Shown here: piece after piece, positions 1 through 8,918 of the stretch
Position numbering within the stretch: position 1 is the first letter of the stretch
How the letters are laid out: every line of letters begins with the position of its first letter
Origin: Paenibacillus glucanolyticus NBRC 15330
GTDB lineage: Bacteria; Bacillota; Bacilli; Paenibacillales; Paenibacillaceae
Direction of reading: 5' to 3'
DNA: 64,000 nucleotides
NCBI RefSeq assembly: GCF_004000885.1
Contig: NZ_BIMC01000007.1
Location: 179,539 to 243,538, forward strand
Made by a program: the position numbers and the translations under genes
The notes under the pieces: generated by a model
What the model was told of the DNA's origin: nothing
Seen by the model: only the letters and a program-made list of their open reading frames with translations
Database searches by the model: none

Positions 1-362
1 GCGAGGGACGATACCTCAACATTGGTCACGGCCGGTACATTATTCGCAGCTACGGCAGCCGACAGTTTCTTGTGAAGGTCAGGATAACCGCCTTGGAACA
101 CCGGTTCTACCGTAATATGAGGATACTTCTTCTGAAACTCTGCAATCATGTAATTCAAGCCTTCAAGCTGGGCATCCGCGTGGGCATGCCAGTATTGGAT
201 TTTGACAGGTGTTGTATCGTTCTTCATATCCATTGAAGCGGCTTCCACATCATCCAGCGAAACCTCGCCTCCAGCACTTTCACTTCCACCGCCGCCTCCG
301 CATGCCGTAGTGATGACCATAAATATGGTCAGTAACGTCAACAACCATGATTTCTTTTTCAT
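1..362 (-). CDS. ABC transporter substrate-binding lipoprotein, N-terminal part (UgpB-like), cut by window edge
   Basis: Only the first ~120 residues are inside the window; the gene runs off the left end. The start is MKKKSWLLTLLTIF followed by a lipobox ending in TTAC-G and a Gly/Ser-rich linker, so the product is a membrane-anchored lipoprotein facing outward. After the linker comes VKIQYWHAHADAQLEGL and EFQKKYPHITVEPVF, the usual first strand and helix of family 1 sugar-binding proteins. The upstream neighbour in the same direction is the glycerol-3-phosphate antiterminator gene glpP, which points to a glycerol-phosphate or glycerophosphodiester importer (ugpB-like). The substrate is inferred from context only. 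Confidence 0.8.
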   Translation of the reverse strand, partial: MKKKSWLLTLLTIFMVITTACGGGGGSESAGGEVSLDDVEAASMDMKNDTTPVKIQYWHAHADAQLEGLNYMIAEFQKKYPHITVEPVFQGGYPDLHKKLSAAVAANNVPAVTNVEVSSL

Positions 363-661
363 TGATGATCTCTAGCCCCTTTCGAATCAACTTCTTCTGA
401 ATAATGGCTTGTCTATCCACACTTCATCCATCCCAATGCCAGCCCTGGCGGCACATGGACCCTCAGGAATGAGGAAAGCTCCTCATCCAATCAACCCTTC
501 TATCCCTTAAAAAGCGCACAAAAATAGAGACGTCAAAAGAGCGCAACCTAAGAGCCACCACCTCCTATAAAAGCTAAAGTAGCTGCTACTCGGGTTATCT
601 CATCGTCTCCACCCCTAGCAAATATGTAATTGTAGTAAATCCATTAACCCTACAGGACGCT
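363..661 (-). other. Possible structured leader between glpP and the ugpB-like gene
   Basis: This 300-base gap has no convincing long gene. Read on the minus strand, GAGACG (604-609) can pair with CGTCTC (527-532), followed at once by TATTTTTG. Inside that pairing AACC/GGTT and GAG/CTC can form a second stem, and AGTAG-CAG-CTACT a third. Further down, a perfect 7-bp hairpin with a 4-base loop lies at 469-486. The nested stems plus T-run look like a leader with a terminator, in the place where a GlpP-type antiterminator could act. A short GTG frame behind AGGAGGTG also starts inside it. I do not recognise a known riboswitch class. Confidence 0.4.
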
Positions 662-1216
662 TTATTTCCAAAAGCGCGCATCACCCGTAGATACGAGATC
701 TGCACCGTTAGCCAGTGCCTCATCGATTTCTTCTTCGCTTCGTAAAAATCCTCCCACAATTAGCGGACAGTGAATTTCCTTCTTCAGGTCGCGGATCACG
801 CGGGGCATAAGTCCCGGCATCAGCTCCACCTCGTCCGGACGCGCTTGTCCGATCATCTTCACGGCGGTTCTTAAAGCTGTCGTATCAATGGCAAACACAC
901 GCTGTATCGAGCTGATGCCTGCTTGCCGCGCTGCTGCTACCGTATTGGTCTTCGTGGTAATGATCCCATCGATCCGATACGAATCCGCCAAATACTGCAC
1001 AGCCGAATTGTCACGACCAATCCCGCTTACCATTTCCAAATGAACAAACACTTTTTTGCCTGAGGAGTGCAGCCGACTTACGATATCCCTTAGTTTCATA
1101 ATGTCACCTGTCATCAGGTTCACCCGTTCCACCGCGCTGCTCACAGCCGCATCGATCTGTTCAAGCTTGGTAATCGAAGCGATCACGGGAAGACGGCTTC
1201 TCTTCTGATCTGTCAT
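662..1216 (-). CDS. glpP: Glycerol-3-phosphate responsive antiterminator GlpP
   Basis: Product of 184 residues, normal for the family. GlpP binds leader mRNA of glycerol genes when glycerol 3-phosphate is present and prevents early termination. Family signatures visible are LPVIASITKLEQ near the N-terminus, VFVHLEMVSGIGRD, DGIITTK, VELMPGLMPRVI and PLIVGGF, which form a TIM-barrel-like fold with a phosphate-binding end. The ATG at 1216 is preferred because AAAGGGGGA lies nine bases before it; a longer start at 1243 would put that ribosome binding site inside the gene. Downstream in the same direction lies a ugpB-like binding protein, so GlpP probably controls that operon as well as, or instead of, distant glp genes. 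Confidence 0.93.
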   Translation of the reverse strand: MTDQKRSRLPVIASITKLEQIDAAVSSAVERVNLMTGDIMKLRDIVSRLHSSGKKVFVHLEMVSGIGRDNSAVQYLADSYRIDGIITTKTNTVAAARQAGISSIQRVFAIDTTALRTAVKMIGQARPDEVELMPGLMPRVIRDLKKEIHCPLIVGGFLRSEEEIDEALANGADLVSTGDARFWK

Positions 1217-1243
1217 AAGTGCGTGTCCCCCTTTACCGAACAC

Positions 1244-1663
1244 TCACTATGATAAAGCGATAGGATCATGTGAGTATTAACGATGTGTAAAATATGTGTT
1301 AACGACGCTCCCTGCACACATACCACACGTCATGAATGCGCTTTCCATTTAGCTGATAACAGATTTTACTATATGCCTGGTTTGGTAGGTTCCCTCCTAG
1401 ACTTAGGATCATTTTCGGTTCAGCGAACATGGGGAGAACGCTTTCAGAATAGCTCGATCAGCTATTTAATATCTATCATAGTGGAATGATTTAGCTAGAG
1501 TCTATAGCGAATATTGTATTAATTTGTCGAATTTAAAAGAATGTGAGTTGAATGTAATAAATATCATGGCGCTTTGTAAAAAGAACGTCAACTCCGTTTG
1601 CAATCGTCCCTGGTTATGGGGCATATAGAAGGGCAGATCGTGCCACGGAGATCGCACAGGATG
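1244..1663. other. Intergenic region with no recognised gene
   Basis: Small open frames exist on both strands (for example 1283-1489 and 1502-1705), but they have no clear ribosome binding site and no recognisable protein. The part next to 1216 must hold the glpP promoter; only weak -35/-10 candidates are seen. Confidence 0.5.
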
Positions 1664-1696
1664 GAAACAGGCCGCCCGAGGGTATCGGACGACCTG
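1664..1696 (-). terminator. Rho-independent terminator after the GH87 gene
   Basis: On the minus strand CAGGTCGTCCG and CGGGCGGCCTG form an 11-bp stem with two G-U pairs and a short loop (1668-1696), followed by TTTCC. It lies about 80 bases after the stop codon of the alpha-1,3-glucanase gene. Confidence 0.65.
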
Positions 1697-1778
1697 CCAA
1701 TCCATGCTTCCATGCGCCTGTTTCAGGCGCTTAACCGTTTGGTCTGCAAAATGCGCTGACTGCTCTACACCTTGGGGA

Positions 1779-4700
1779 TTACGGATTTACCTGAATCGTA
1801 AACGTCGAGGTGTTATTCTTGATCGGCGTTACGGTATCGGTGATCTTCAGGTTATTAAAGATCACACTGCCCACGGCCGGACCTTGGTTCGGCTCCGGCA
1901 TTTCGTTAGCCCAGATTCCTACGCCGGATTTCGCGTCAAATGCGTCGCCACTCTTTTTCGCACCGGAGATCGTAATGTTCGTAAAGATCGTATCCTTGAC
2001 CGGATTCTGCGGCTGCCCGCCAACATAATTGGTCTGGAACATGATGCCGTGGTAAGTCGGGTCGATAATATCCACGTCCGTTACGCGAATGCCCTGGAAC
2101 ACCTTCGAGGCTGAGAACAGCCACATTGCCGGGAAGGTCTGCTGGCCCCAGAAATGCCCGCCTGCCCGGACAATCGAGATATTCTCGAATTGGGTCGGCG
2201 GCGATGCGCCGAAGCCGTTCATCGGGTATCCGAAATCCAGCGAGCTGATCGTGACGCCGGAATAACAGAGCGTATCCGCAATGTAGATATTACGGAATGT
2301 ATTGCCGTATCCTCCATATACCGCAAGGCCCGCCGCACGCCAGGTCAGCAGCGAAGTCAGATTCTCGTAGACGTTATCCTTCTCGTCTGCCCCTCCCGCA
2401 TCAATCGCGGAGAACAGAGCAAAGCTGTCATCCCCTGTTGCCCGTGCTTCAATGTTGCTCACGAGATTGTTCGTGCTGCCGTTAGTCATGTTGATCCCAT
2501 CAGCAAACACGTTGCGGATCCGGGAGTTGGTAATTTTCATGTAATCCGTATTGGCGCCCCAATACATGCACACTTGGTGCTCCACCCAGATGTTATCGAT
2601 CGTAATGTTCGCAACATTCGAGAAATCGAACACTTTGCCCGGTCCGTCGATCCGGGAGGTGTAATTCCCAAAGTATGCAAAGTTCGCGAAGGTGGAGCCG
2701 TTCGCCGTTGCATTGATGGAGAATCCGATATCGGTATTGTTCTGTGACGATGGACCGGTAAAGCGGGTAAACCATGGGCCAGCGCCGACGATTTTCACCG
2801 GTTTGCCGTAAACCTGGAACTTATTCGATGTCTGATAGGTTCCAGCCGGGAGATAGACGCCGACCAGATTGCCCGTTGTATCCATGCGGAATTTATCCAA
2901 AGCGTTCTGCACATCCTGATGCGTAAAACCTGCCGGAACGACATATTTAGCAGGGTCCGGATTCGCAATTAAGGTCACCTGCTCCAGATTGATAAAATCA
3001 ATGGCGTACTGGCTTGTGTTGGCTGCATCCTTCTGCAGGCGGATTTTGCTTCCCTTCGGGATGGTGGTATCAAACATGATGTTGGCCTCGTCATATATGT
3101 GACGCGGTGCTCCTGCAGATGGGCTGTTGCTTGGATTGGCCTCATCGCCATAGAGCCATGCATATTTGGAAGTGAGATTGATTGTCTTGGTAAAGACACC
3201 ATCCACATAGACGTTCAGCGTAGCATCGATCCCTCCACCGCCAGGCGCATCCGGAATCGAGAAGCGCGTAACCAGACTATTCGTGCTGGCTTTCGTCGTG
3301 AACTCTACGAAGCTGCCTGTTGAATGGAGTGTGACCGCCTTCCGGCCGGATGCTTCACCGGCAATATCCCCGATGTTGCGGTTCGGCCCGACCACAGCCG
3401 CTCCGCCGCCAACGACGGCATCCTCGGCCTCATACATGTCATAAGGCATATTCGCCCCCCGTCCGATAAAGAGCGAGCTTGTTGCGATGTTGTTAGCTTG
3501 CTTCACCGGCAGCTCATTGGCATCCACGGCCACCTCGGTCTTCACGTTGTACTTGCCGTTGGCCGCCGTCCAGCTGCCTACGTTCACCGGCTGAGCCGAA
3601 GCCCCGCTGGCGATGACGCCATTCACCGTGCCTGTAAAGGTCTGAATGACGTTGTTTGTATTCGCATCGCTCAGGGTCACCTTAATGCCGTGAGCACCTC
3701 CAGCGGACGCGGCCGTACCCTGGTTCTTCACCGTAACGGTGAAATTCACACTGTTTCCGGCAGCCGGATTGCCCGGTGACCAACTGGTCGCTGCCACCAG
3801 GTCGGAGCTTTGAACAGGGCTGATGACCATGGATGTCGGATGCGTGTAGCTGTTATTGGCTTCGTTCTGCTCCATGACGGCATTGTTCTCATCCACCTTG
3901 GCCGTGAGTTGATATGTTCCCGCCTCCTTGGCACCGAGATTCAAGGTCACGTTAGCCGAAGCACCGGCTGCGAGTCCCGCCACATTCGAAGTACCGAGCT
4001 TGGTATTGCCATGGTAGAAATTGACGGTTGTTGCCCCGGAAGAGAGGGTCCCGATGTTCTTCACTACGGCCGTTAATACAATGCTGTCGGTTTCCACCGG
4101 GTTCACCGGTGTCCAGGACATTCCCGTAATGGTCAAGTCCGGATTGGAAGCAGGCGTGCCGATAACTTGAAACTCGGCAATCTGTCCTCCCGATGAACCC
4201 GTATTGGCCGTGATCCTCAACTGCACGGCATTCACTTTGGCAGTAACCGGAATGGTCACCGTATTGCCCGTGGCCGGGTTAAAGGTATACTGCGCAGCGG
4301 ATACCAGATTTGTGAAGGCGTTACTGTTCTGATCATGGCCCAGCACCTGAATTGTCTGCGTACGCGTTCCCCACTGGCTATCCGGATTCAGCTTCAGCAC
4401 AACCGACGAAATGTCCGCGTTGGAGCCTAAATCGACGGTCAGCGTATGCGGATAACGGTTGGCACCGCCTTCCCAATACGTGCTCAAGCTGCCATCATTG
4501 GCATTGGAAGCGGCATAAATGTATTCGTTCGAGGAAGCCGTGATCGGCTTGTTCAGCGCCAGATTGGTTCCGGTGCCTCCGCCGCCGCTGCCCGTGCGGG
4601 TCACCATGTTGCTGGCGGCAGATACATTACCGGCAGCGTCTTTGGCCTTCACATAGTAACTGACCGTGGCGGCAGCAGGCTGATTATCCGTATACGTCAG

Positions 4701-5648
4701 CACATTGCCGGCTACGCTTGCCCGCACTGCCTGATTGGCGTATATATCGTACCCCGTTACGCCGACATTGTCCGCTGATGCCGACCAGGTCAGCTTAATC
4801 TGGCCTGAAGCTGGCTCAGTATAAGCGAGGTTGCCCGGGGCAGTCGGTGCCTCTGTATCCCCGGCCGGTGCCTGGCCGTACACTTCGAACTCGGAAATCT
4901 GACCGGCTGGCCATGCGGTATTGGCGGTGAAGAGCAGCCGTACATATCGCGCCGATTGCGCGGTCAGATTGATCGTAACCTTATTGCCGTCTGCCGGATT
5001 AAATGTATAGGCAGCGGAAGAAGACAGGTTGTTGAACGCTGAGCCGTTGCTGCTGCCTTGTACGGTCAACGTCTGAGATCTCGTCTCCCACCCGCTCGCA
5101 GGCAGCTTCAATATCACTTTGTTGACATTGTAGGAGCTGCCCAGATCCACCTGAAGCCACTGAGGAAAAACGTTGTTGCTGCTCTCCCAGTAGGTAGCCT
5201 GGTTAGAATCATTGGCATTCCCGGCAGCATAGGTCTGGTTATAGGAGCTGGCCGTCATATTCTTGCCAGCCGCCAGATTGCCTGGCTCCACTGCGATTAC
5301 GGCATCCTCGGCTGCTGGCGCTTTGGCGTCTTCGCCGGATGCAGGTGCCTTACCTCCTTCGGACCCGCCGCCCGGAGTGCCTTCATCGCCTGAGCCATCT
5401 CCTGGCACCTCCTCATGACCGGAGCCGGGCCGGCCTCCGCCCGGTTGATCCATAGCGGGTTCCCCCGCCGCCGGATCGCCATCCCATTGCTGCCCATCTC
5501 CAATCTGAACGGCTGGATGCGAATCGGTATGGGATCCCTCAGCAAAGCCCGGGTCAGGCACCATGATCAGCTGTGTCCATATCAGCATCAATACGAGTAA
5601 ACTCATGACAGCAGGTTTGATTCTATTCATCAACCTTCTGGATTTCAT
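1779..5648 (-). CDS. Secreted GH87 alpha-1,3-glucanase (mutanase/mycodextranase type), multidomain
   Basis: Product of 1289 residues. Order: signal peptide (~1-36), acidic Gly/Pro-rich linker (~37-120), discoidin/F5-8C domain (~122-260), fibronectin III (~265-352), second discoidin domain (~360-497), two CARDB-like domains (~502-727), CBM6/35-like domain starting at YEAEDAV (~739-890), and a right-handed beta-helix (~895-1289). In the beta-helix, Asp1050 (FADGIN) and Asp1073-Asp1074 (TGDDSFA) have the D, +23, +24 spacing of the three catalytic aspartates known from GH87. The enzyme would cut alpha-1,3-glucan of fungal walls or dental-type mutan outside the cell. The ATG at 5648 is chosen because AGGAGG lies seven bases before it. 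A cre site upstream suggests catabolite repression. The two discoidin domains share the YTFNPA(D/T)GN motif, a sign of duplication. Confidence 0.87.
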   Translation of the reverse strand: MKSRRLMNRIKPAVMSLLVLMLIWTQLIMVPDPGFAEGSHTDSHPAVQIGDGQQWDGDPAAGEPAMDQPGGGRPGSGHEEVPGDGSGDEGTPGGGSEGGKAPASGEDAKAPAAEDAVIAVEPGNLAAGKNMTASSYNQTYAAGNANDSNQATYWESSNNVFPQWLQVDLGSSYNVNKVILKLPASGWETRSQTLTVQGSSNGSAFNNLSSSAAYTFNPADGNKVTINLTAQSARYVRLLFTANTAWPAGQISEFEVYGQAPAGDTEAPTAPGNLAYTEPASGQIKLTWSASADNVGVTGYDIYANQAVRASVAGNVLTYTDNQPAAATVSYYVKAKDAAGNVSAASNMVTRTGSGGGGTGTNLALNKPITASSNEYIYAASNANDGSLSTYWEGGANRYPHTLTVDLGSNADISSVVLKLNPDSQWGTRTQTIQVLGHDQNSNAFTNLVSAAQYTFNPATGNTVTIPVTAKVNAVQLRITANTGSSGGQIAEFQVIGTPASNPDLTITGMSWTPVNPVETDSIVLTAVVKNIGTLSSGATTVNFYHGNTKLGTSNVAGLAAGASANVTLNLGAKEAGTYQLTAKVDENNAVMEQNEANNSYTHPTSMVISPVQSSDLVAATSWSPGNPAAGNSVNFTVTVKNQGTAASAGGAHGIKVTLSDANTNNVIQTFTGTVNGVIASGASAQPVNVGSWTAANGKYNVKTEVAVDANELPVKQANNIATSSLFIGRGANMPYDMYEAEDAVVGGGAAVVGPNRNIGDIAGEASGRKAVTLHSTGSFVEFTTKASTNSLVTRFSIPDAPGGGGIDATLNVYVDGVFTKTINLTSKYAWLYGDEANPSNSPSAGAPRHIYDEANIMFDTTIPKGSKIRLQKDAANTSQYAIDFINLEQVTLIANPDPAKYVVPAGFTHQDVQNALDKFRMDTTGNLVGVYLPAGTYQTSNKFQVYGKPVKIVGAGPWFTRFTGPSSQNNTDIGFSINATANGSTFANFAYFGNYTSRIDGPGKVFDFSNVANITIDNIWVEHQVCMYWGANTDYMKITNSRIRNVFADGINMTNGSTNNLVSNIEARATGDDSFALFSAIDAGGADEKDNVYENLTSLLTWRAAGLAVYGGYGNTFRNIYIADTLCYSGVTISSLDFGYPMNGFGASPPTQFENISIVRAGGHFWGQQTFPAMWLFSASKVFQGIRVTDVDIIDPTYHGIMFQTNYVGGQPQNPVKDTIFTNITISGAKKSGDAFDAKSGVGIWANEMPEPNQGPAVGSVIFNNLKITDTVTPIKNNTSTFTIQVNP

Positions 5649-5732
5649 GATCCAACCTCCTGATATCAAATGTTTTCCTTGTGTACGTTGCATACGTTAG
5701 TCTCGTCTTCCCGGCCGCATGCCGGAAGAAAT

Positions 5733-5748
5733 AAGTATGCGCTTACAA
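5733..5748 (-). promoter_or_regulatory. cre-like CcpA site upstream of the GH87 gene
   Basis: The minus strand reads TTGTAAGCGCATACTT, which fits the consensus WTGWAANCGNWNNCWW at every position. It lies 85-100 bases before the GH87 start, in a promoter position, and suggests repression by CcpA when glucose is present. Confidence 0.6.
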
Positions 5749-6139
5749 CTATGTTCCGTTCGTGCCGATCACCTCCCTTGAACTCCTATGTACCCTGTGT
5801 TGGTCAACCGCCGCCGCTATCCTCCCCATCACGCCCCCAGCACGAATAACCCTGTTAGGATCACCCGAACATAGGCAAAATCTCGCGCACTGGCAGTTTA
5901 TAAGGAAGAATGCAATAAACATAATGAGAGGGTATGCTGGTTCAGGTGCTGCTGCAAAAACAGAAACATCATGACGCCGTGCGTAAATCTGCGGGGAGCT
6001 TAACGATGGGTGGCAAACATATTCCATGCTGTGTCATTACTATAAAGGATTTCCAGATCGATTGACGATGCGCGATCGTATGTTTTTTAGGTGAATTTCT
6101 ATGCGAGAAAGGAAAGGAGTTTTAATATGGTCAGGTCAG
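5749..6139. other. Intergenic region with no recognised gene
   Basis: Between the GH87 promoter region and the terminator of the DinB-like gene. Overlapping short frames on both strands lack ribosome binding sites and family resemblance. Nothing else is seen. Confidence 0.5.
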
Positions 6140-6175
6140 AAAAAAGGCCGGACAAGAACGCCCCCTTGCCCAGCC
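6140..6175 (-). terminator. Rho-independent terminator after the DinB-like gene
   Basis: Minus strand: GGCTGGGCAAG pairs with CTTGTCCGGCC (11 bp with G-U pairs), followed by TTTTTT. It lies 25 bases after the stop codon. Confidence 0.8.
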
Positions 6176-6200
6176 CGGATGGATCTCCTCCATCCCATGG

Positions 6201-6671
6201 CTATTCGAATAACGGGACCTTCGGGTCCTTTCCGTTACAGTGAACCAGCATCGCATGCAGCTGTCCCCGGTGGTGGTACACATGACCCAGTATTTCAAGC
6301 AGCCATTCGTACCTCGAATAGGTGACGCCCCAGTAGGACGTCATCTCCTGATGAAGCTCTTCTTCCGTCATCTCTCTGAACGCCTGTTCCAGATACGAAT
6401 AGTTGCTTAACAATTCAGCCTGTATATCCTTCAGGTTATGAATCGATACACCTGCATAATAGGCGCTCATCTCCTCCTGCGCAGCTCCTTGTGATATGTG
6501 GAAATCGGCCCGGCAGATGACGGCGATATGCTTGAGCAATTCCCCGACAGAATGTTTGTCCTCGGTCGGCTTAACGAGCAAATCCGCTTCATCGAGCTTG
6601 TCGATTATCGCCACGATGGATACAACGGCAACTTCAATCTGATGTAATGCATATGTACAATAGGAATTCAT
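6201..6671 (-). CDS. DinB/YfiT-like four-helix protein
   Basis: Product of 156 residues, typical for the DinB superfamily, small four-helix-bundle proteins that often carry a metal held by three histidines and act in thiol-dependent transfer or stress responses. Candidate metal ligands are the histidine in GELLKHIAVI and those in LGHVYHHRGQLHAML near the C-terminus, the two usual places. The gene stands alone with its own terminator. The precise reaction cannot be told from the sequence. A divergent or upstream partner is lacking; the next gene on the same strand begins the larger locus A. Confidence 0.75.
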   Translation of the reverse strand: MNSYCTYALHQIEVAVVSIVAIIDKLDEADLLVKPTEDKHSVGELLKHIAVICRADFHISQGAAQEEMSAYYAGVSIHNLKDIQAELLSNYSYLEQAFREMTEEELHQEMTSYWGVTYSRYEWLLEILGHVYHHRGQLHAMLVHCNGKDPKVPLFE

Positions 6672-6821
6672 AGTTTCTCTCCCATCCGGTATGTATACAA
6701 CAATCCATTCAAACTCACTCCACTATTATAGAACATACGTTCCTCTAATTTCAACCAAAAACAACCTGACCCTTAAGTATTAAGAGTCAGGTTGTTCGTG
6801 CACACAGAATCTGATAAAAGA

Positions 6822-8894
6822 TCAATCCACAAGATTGAATCCGGTTGTATTCTCAAGTACTTGGACTTTAAACGTGCTGCTGCCGGCTTCCCGTACGACG
6901 AATACGGACAGATGCCCGTTTCCGATGGCAATCCGCTCGGCCTTCAGCTCATTCATCCCTTCCGGAAGGAACGGAGACAACGCAATTTCCTTCCTCGCTG
7001 CATTCGGATACAATCCGAGCATCGCCTGCAGGAAGGCAATCGAGGTTCCCGCTGCCCATGCCTGCGGCGAACAGGTTGTCGGGTATGGAACCGGATAACC
7101 GAGCTTCGCATCATGTCCGCAGAACAGCTCCGGCAGACGCTGGTACTCAAAATGCGCCGAAGCCTGCAGCAGGCCGGAGATGACCTTACCCGCCTCATCC
7201 TTGAATCCCTGCTTGCCAAGTCCCAGCAGGATCATGGCATTATCATGCGGCCATACACTGCCGTTGTGATAACTCATCGGATAGTATCCCGTGGAGTCTG
7301 TGCTCATCGTGCGGATTCCATATCCGTTAAACATGTCACTTCTGAGCATCCGCTTGGATTGGGCTTTCGCCCGGCTCTCTTCCGGCAGCCCGCTCATAAG
7401 CAGATGCCCGGGATTCGAGGATACGCTGCGCACCTGACGGAGATCCTTATCCAGTGCGATGGCATAACACATCTCATCCTCCATCCAGAAGGCCGATTCG
7501 AATCGAGCCCGAAGCTCCGCGGCTTCCGTCTCCAGCCTGCGGGCCCGTTCCGGCTCGCCTAACTCTGCAAAAACGGGCACCAGCGATGCCTTGGCTTGAT
7601 ACACATAGCCCTGGACCTCCGACAGTGCGATCGGAGATTCCGCATACTCTCCATTCTCATGGATGATCGAGTTGGCGGAATCCTTCCAGCCCTGGTTCGG
7701 GAAGCCTTTCTCGGCTTCCTGCTTGTAAGCCATGAAGCCGGAGCCCGCTTCAAGCGAGGCGTCGATGTAATCCAATGCCCGCAGCATGTTTGGCTTCAAT
7801 TCCTCCGCCAAGGAAAGATCGCCTGTCCAGCGGTAATACTCGCCGATCAGCGCCAGAAACAGCGGTGTGGAATCGATGGTACCGTAATACGGCGAGAAGG
7901 GCGATTGATTCGTCGTGACAAGCTCTCCATAGCGAATCTCATGCATGATTTTGCCCGGCTGCTCATCCCGCCAAGGGTCCGTCTTCTCGCCTTGATAAGC
8001 TGCCAGCGTTCTCAAGGTCCCCTTGGCATGCTGCGGGTTCACCGGAAGCATGAACAGGGCCGTGATCAAGCTGTCCCTGCCGAATGGAACCGCGAACCAC
8101 GGCAGCCCCGCGACTGTTGTATCGCCGAAGCCCACATCGGTCGTCAGCATGCGCAGATCCTGCAGCCCTCTCTGGTACAAGCCGCTGAACAGCGCGGAAT
8201 CCGACTGGACCCGTGAGCTGTTCCGGTACCATTCTTCATACGAGGCTTCGAGCTTCTTCAGCCCTTCTTCGTAGGTGAGCGGCTCCGTTACGGAATGCTG
8301 CTCCGTCATCGGCGTGACAAAGAAAGTAATGACCTTCCGCTCTTTGGCTTTCAGGGACAACGGGAACGAGACGTTCCCGGCCTCATCCGCTTGGCCGCCG
8401 TCCGCATCCCAAGCAATGCGTGTCTGTCTTTTCAGGTTATCAGCCCCGACGTAGGCCAGCGTCATATCCTGATCGCCGGTCAGAATCCCCTCCATCTTGC
8501 CAACTTCCCCGGTACGGTATTTACGGACCAGGAACATATCCTGAAAGTCCGCGTCGAAGGAAACCGCGAACTCGATATTCGAGTCCGTCACGAAATAATT
8601 GGTCAGTGTGCAGCGCTCGTACAAAATGCCATTGTAGATGAAGCGCTCCCGAAGCACTTCAATCGCCCCTTCATCCTTGGCATCCTTCATCAGACGGAAT
8701 GAAGCAACATAACTCTTGTCCCCCGTGGAGGACAGAAGCGAAGGCTTCTCGCCATCGATGAACAGCTCCATGCGGCTCAAAAAACGCGTATCCTTCGTAT
8801 ATAAACCATGGCCTTGTTCATCCCCCAGGACGATATCTCCATTAAGCCCGGTCAGAAAGAATAAATCTCCTTCTTTAATTACACGGTAGTCCAT
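6822..8894 (-). CDS. Amylo-alpha-1,6-glucosidase / glycogen-debranching-type hydrolase
   Basis: Product of 690 residues without signal peptide, so cytoplasmic. The N-terminus (KEGDLFFLTGLNGDI, YTKDTRFLSRMEL) matches the beta-sandwich domain found in bacterial and archaeal debranching-type enzymes. The rest is an (alpha/alpha)6 barrel with FGRDSLITALFML, GWKDSANSIIH and YPMSYHNGSVWPHDNA. Such enzymes remove alpha-linked glucose from branched or oligomeric substrates; the true linkage here is unknown. It is the last gene of the locus A operon, 24 bases after the GH3 gene, with AAAGGGGGAT before the ATG. Its role is probably to trim oligosaccharides imported by the ABC transporter. Confidence 0.75.
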   Translation of the reverse strand: MDYRVIKEGDLFFLTGLNGDIVLGDEQGHGLYTKDTRFLSRMELFIDGEKPSLLSSTGDKSYVASFRLMKDAKDEGAIEVLRERFIYNGILYERCTLTNYFVTDSNIEFAVSFDADFQDMFLVRKYRTGEVGKMEGILTGDQDMTLAYVGADNLKRQTRIAWDADGGQADEAGNVSFPLSLKAKERKVITFFVTPMTEQHSVTEPLTYEEGLKKLEASYEEWYRNSSRVQSDSALFSGLYQRGLQDLRMLTTDVGFGDTTVAGLPWFAVPFGRDSLITALFMLPVNPQHAKGTLRTLAAYQGEKTDPWRDEQPGKIMHEIRYGELVTTNQSPFSPYYGTIDSTPLFLALIGEYYRWTGDLSLAEELKPNMLRALDYIDASLEAGSGFMAYKQEAEKGFPNQGWKDSANSIIHENGEYAESPIALSEVQGYVYQAKASLVPVFAELGEPERARRLETEAAELRARFESAFWMEDEMCYAIALDKDLRQVRSVSSNPGHLLMSGLPEESRAKAQSKRMLRSDMFNGYGIRTMSTDSTGYYPMSYHNGSVWPHDNAMILLGLGKQGFKDEAGKVISGLLQASAHFEYQRLPELFCGHDAKLGYPVPYPTTCSPQAWAAGTSIAFLQAMLGLYPNAARKEIALSPFLPEGMNELKAERIAIGNGHLSVFVVREAGSSTFKVQVLENTTGFNLVD

Positions 8895-8918
8895 GTTTAA
8901 ATCCCCCTTTGATTCCGG

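Noticed and set aside
1283..1489. A 68-residue open frame with several cysteines and histidines upstream of glpP
   Set aside because: No ribosome binding site, an odd composition and no resemblance to known proteins; more likely chance.
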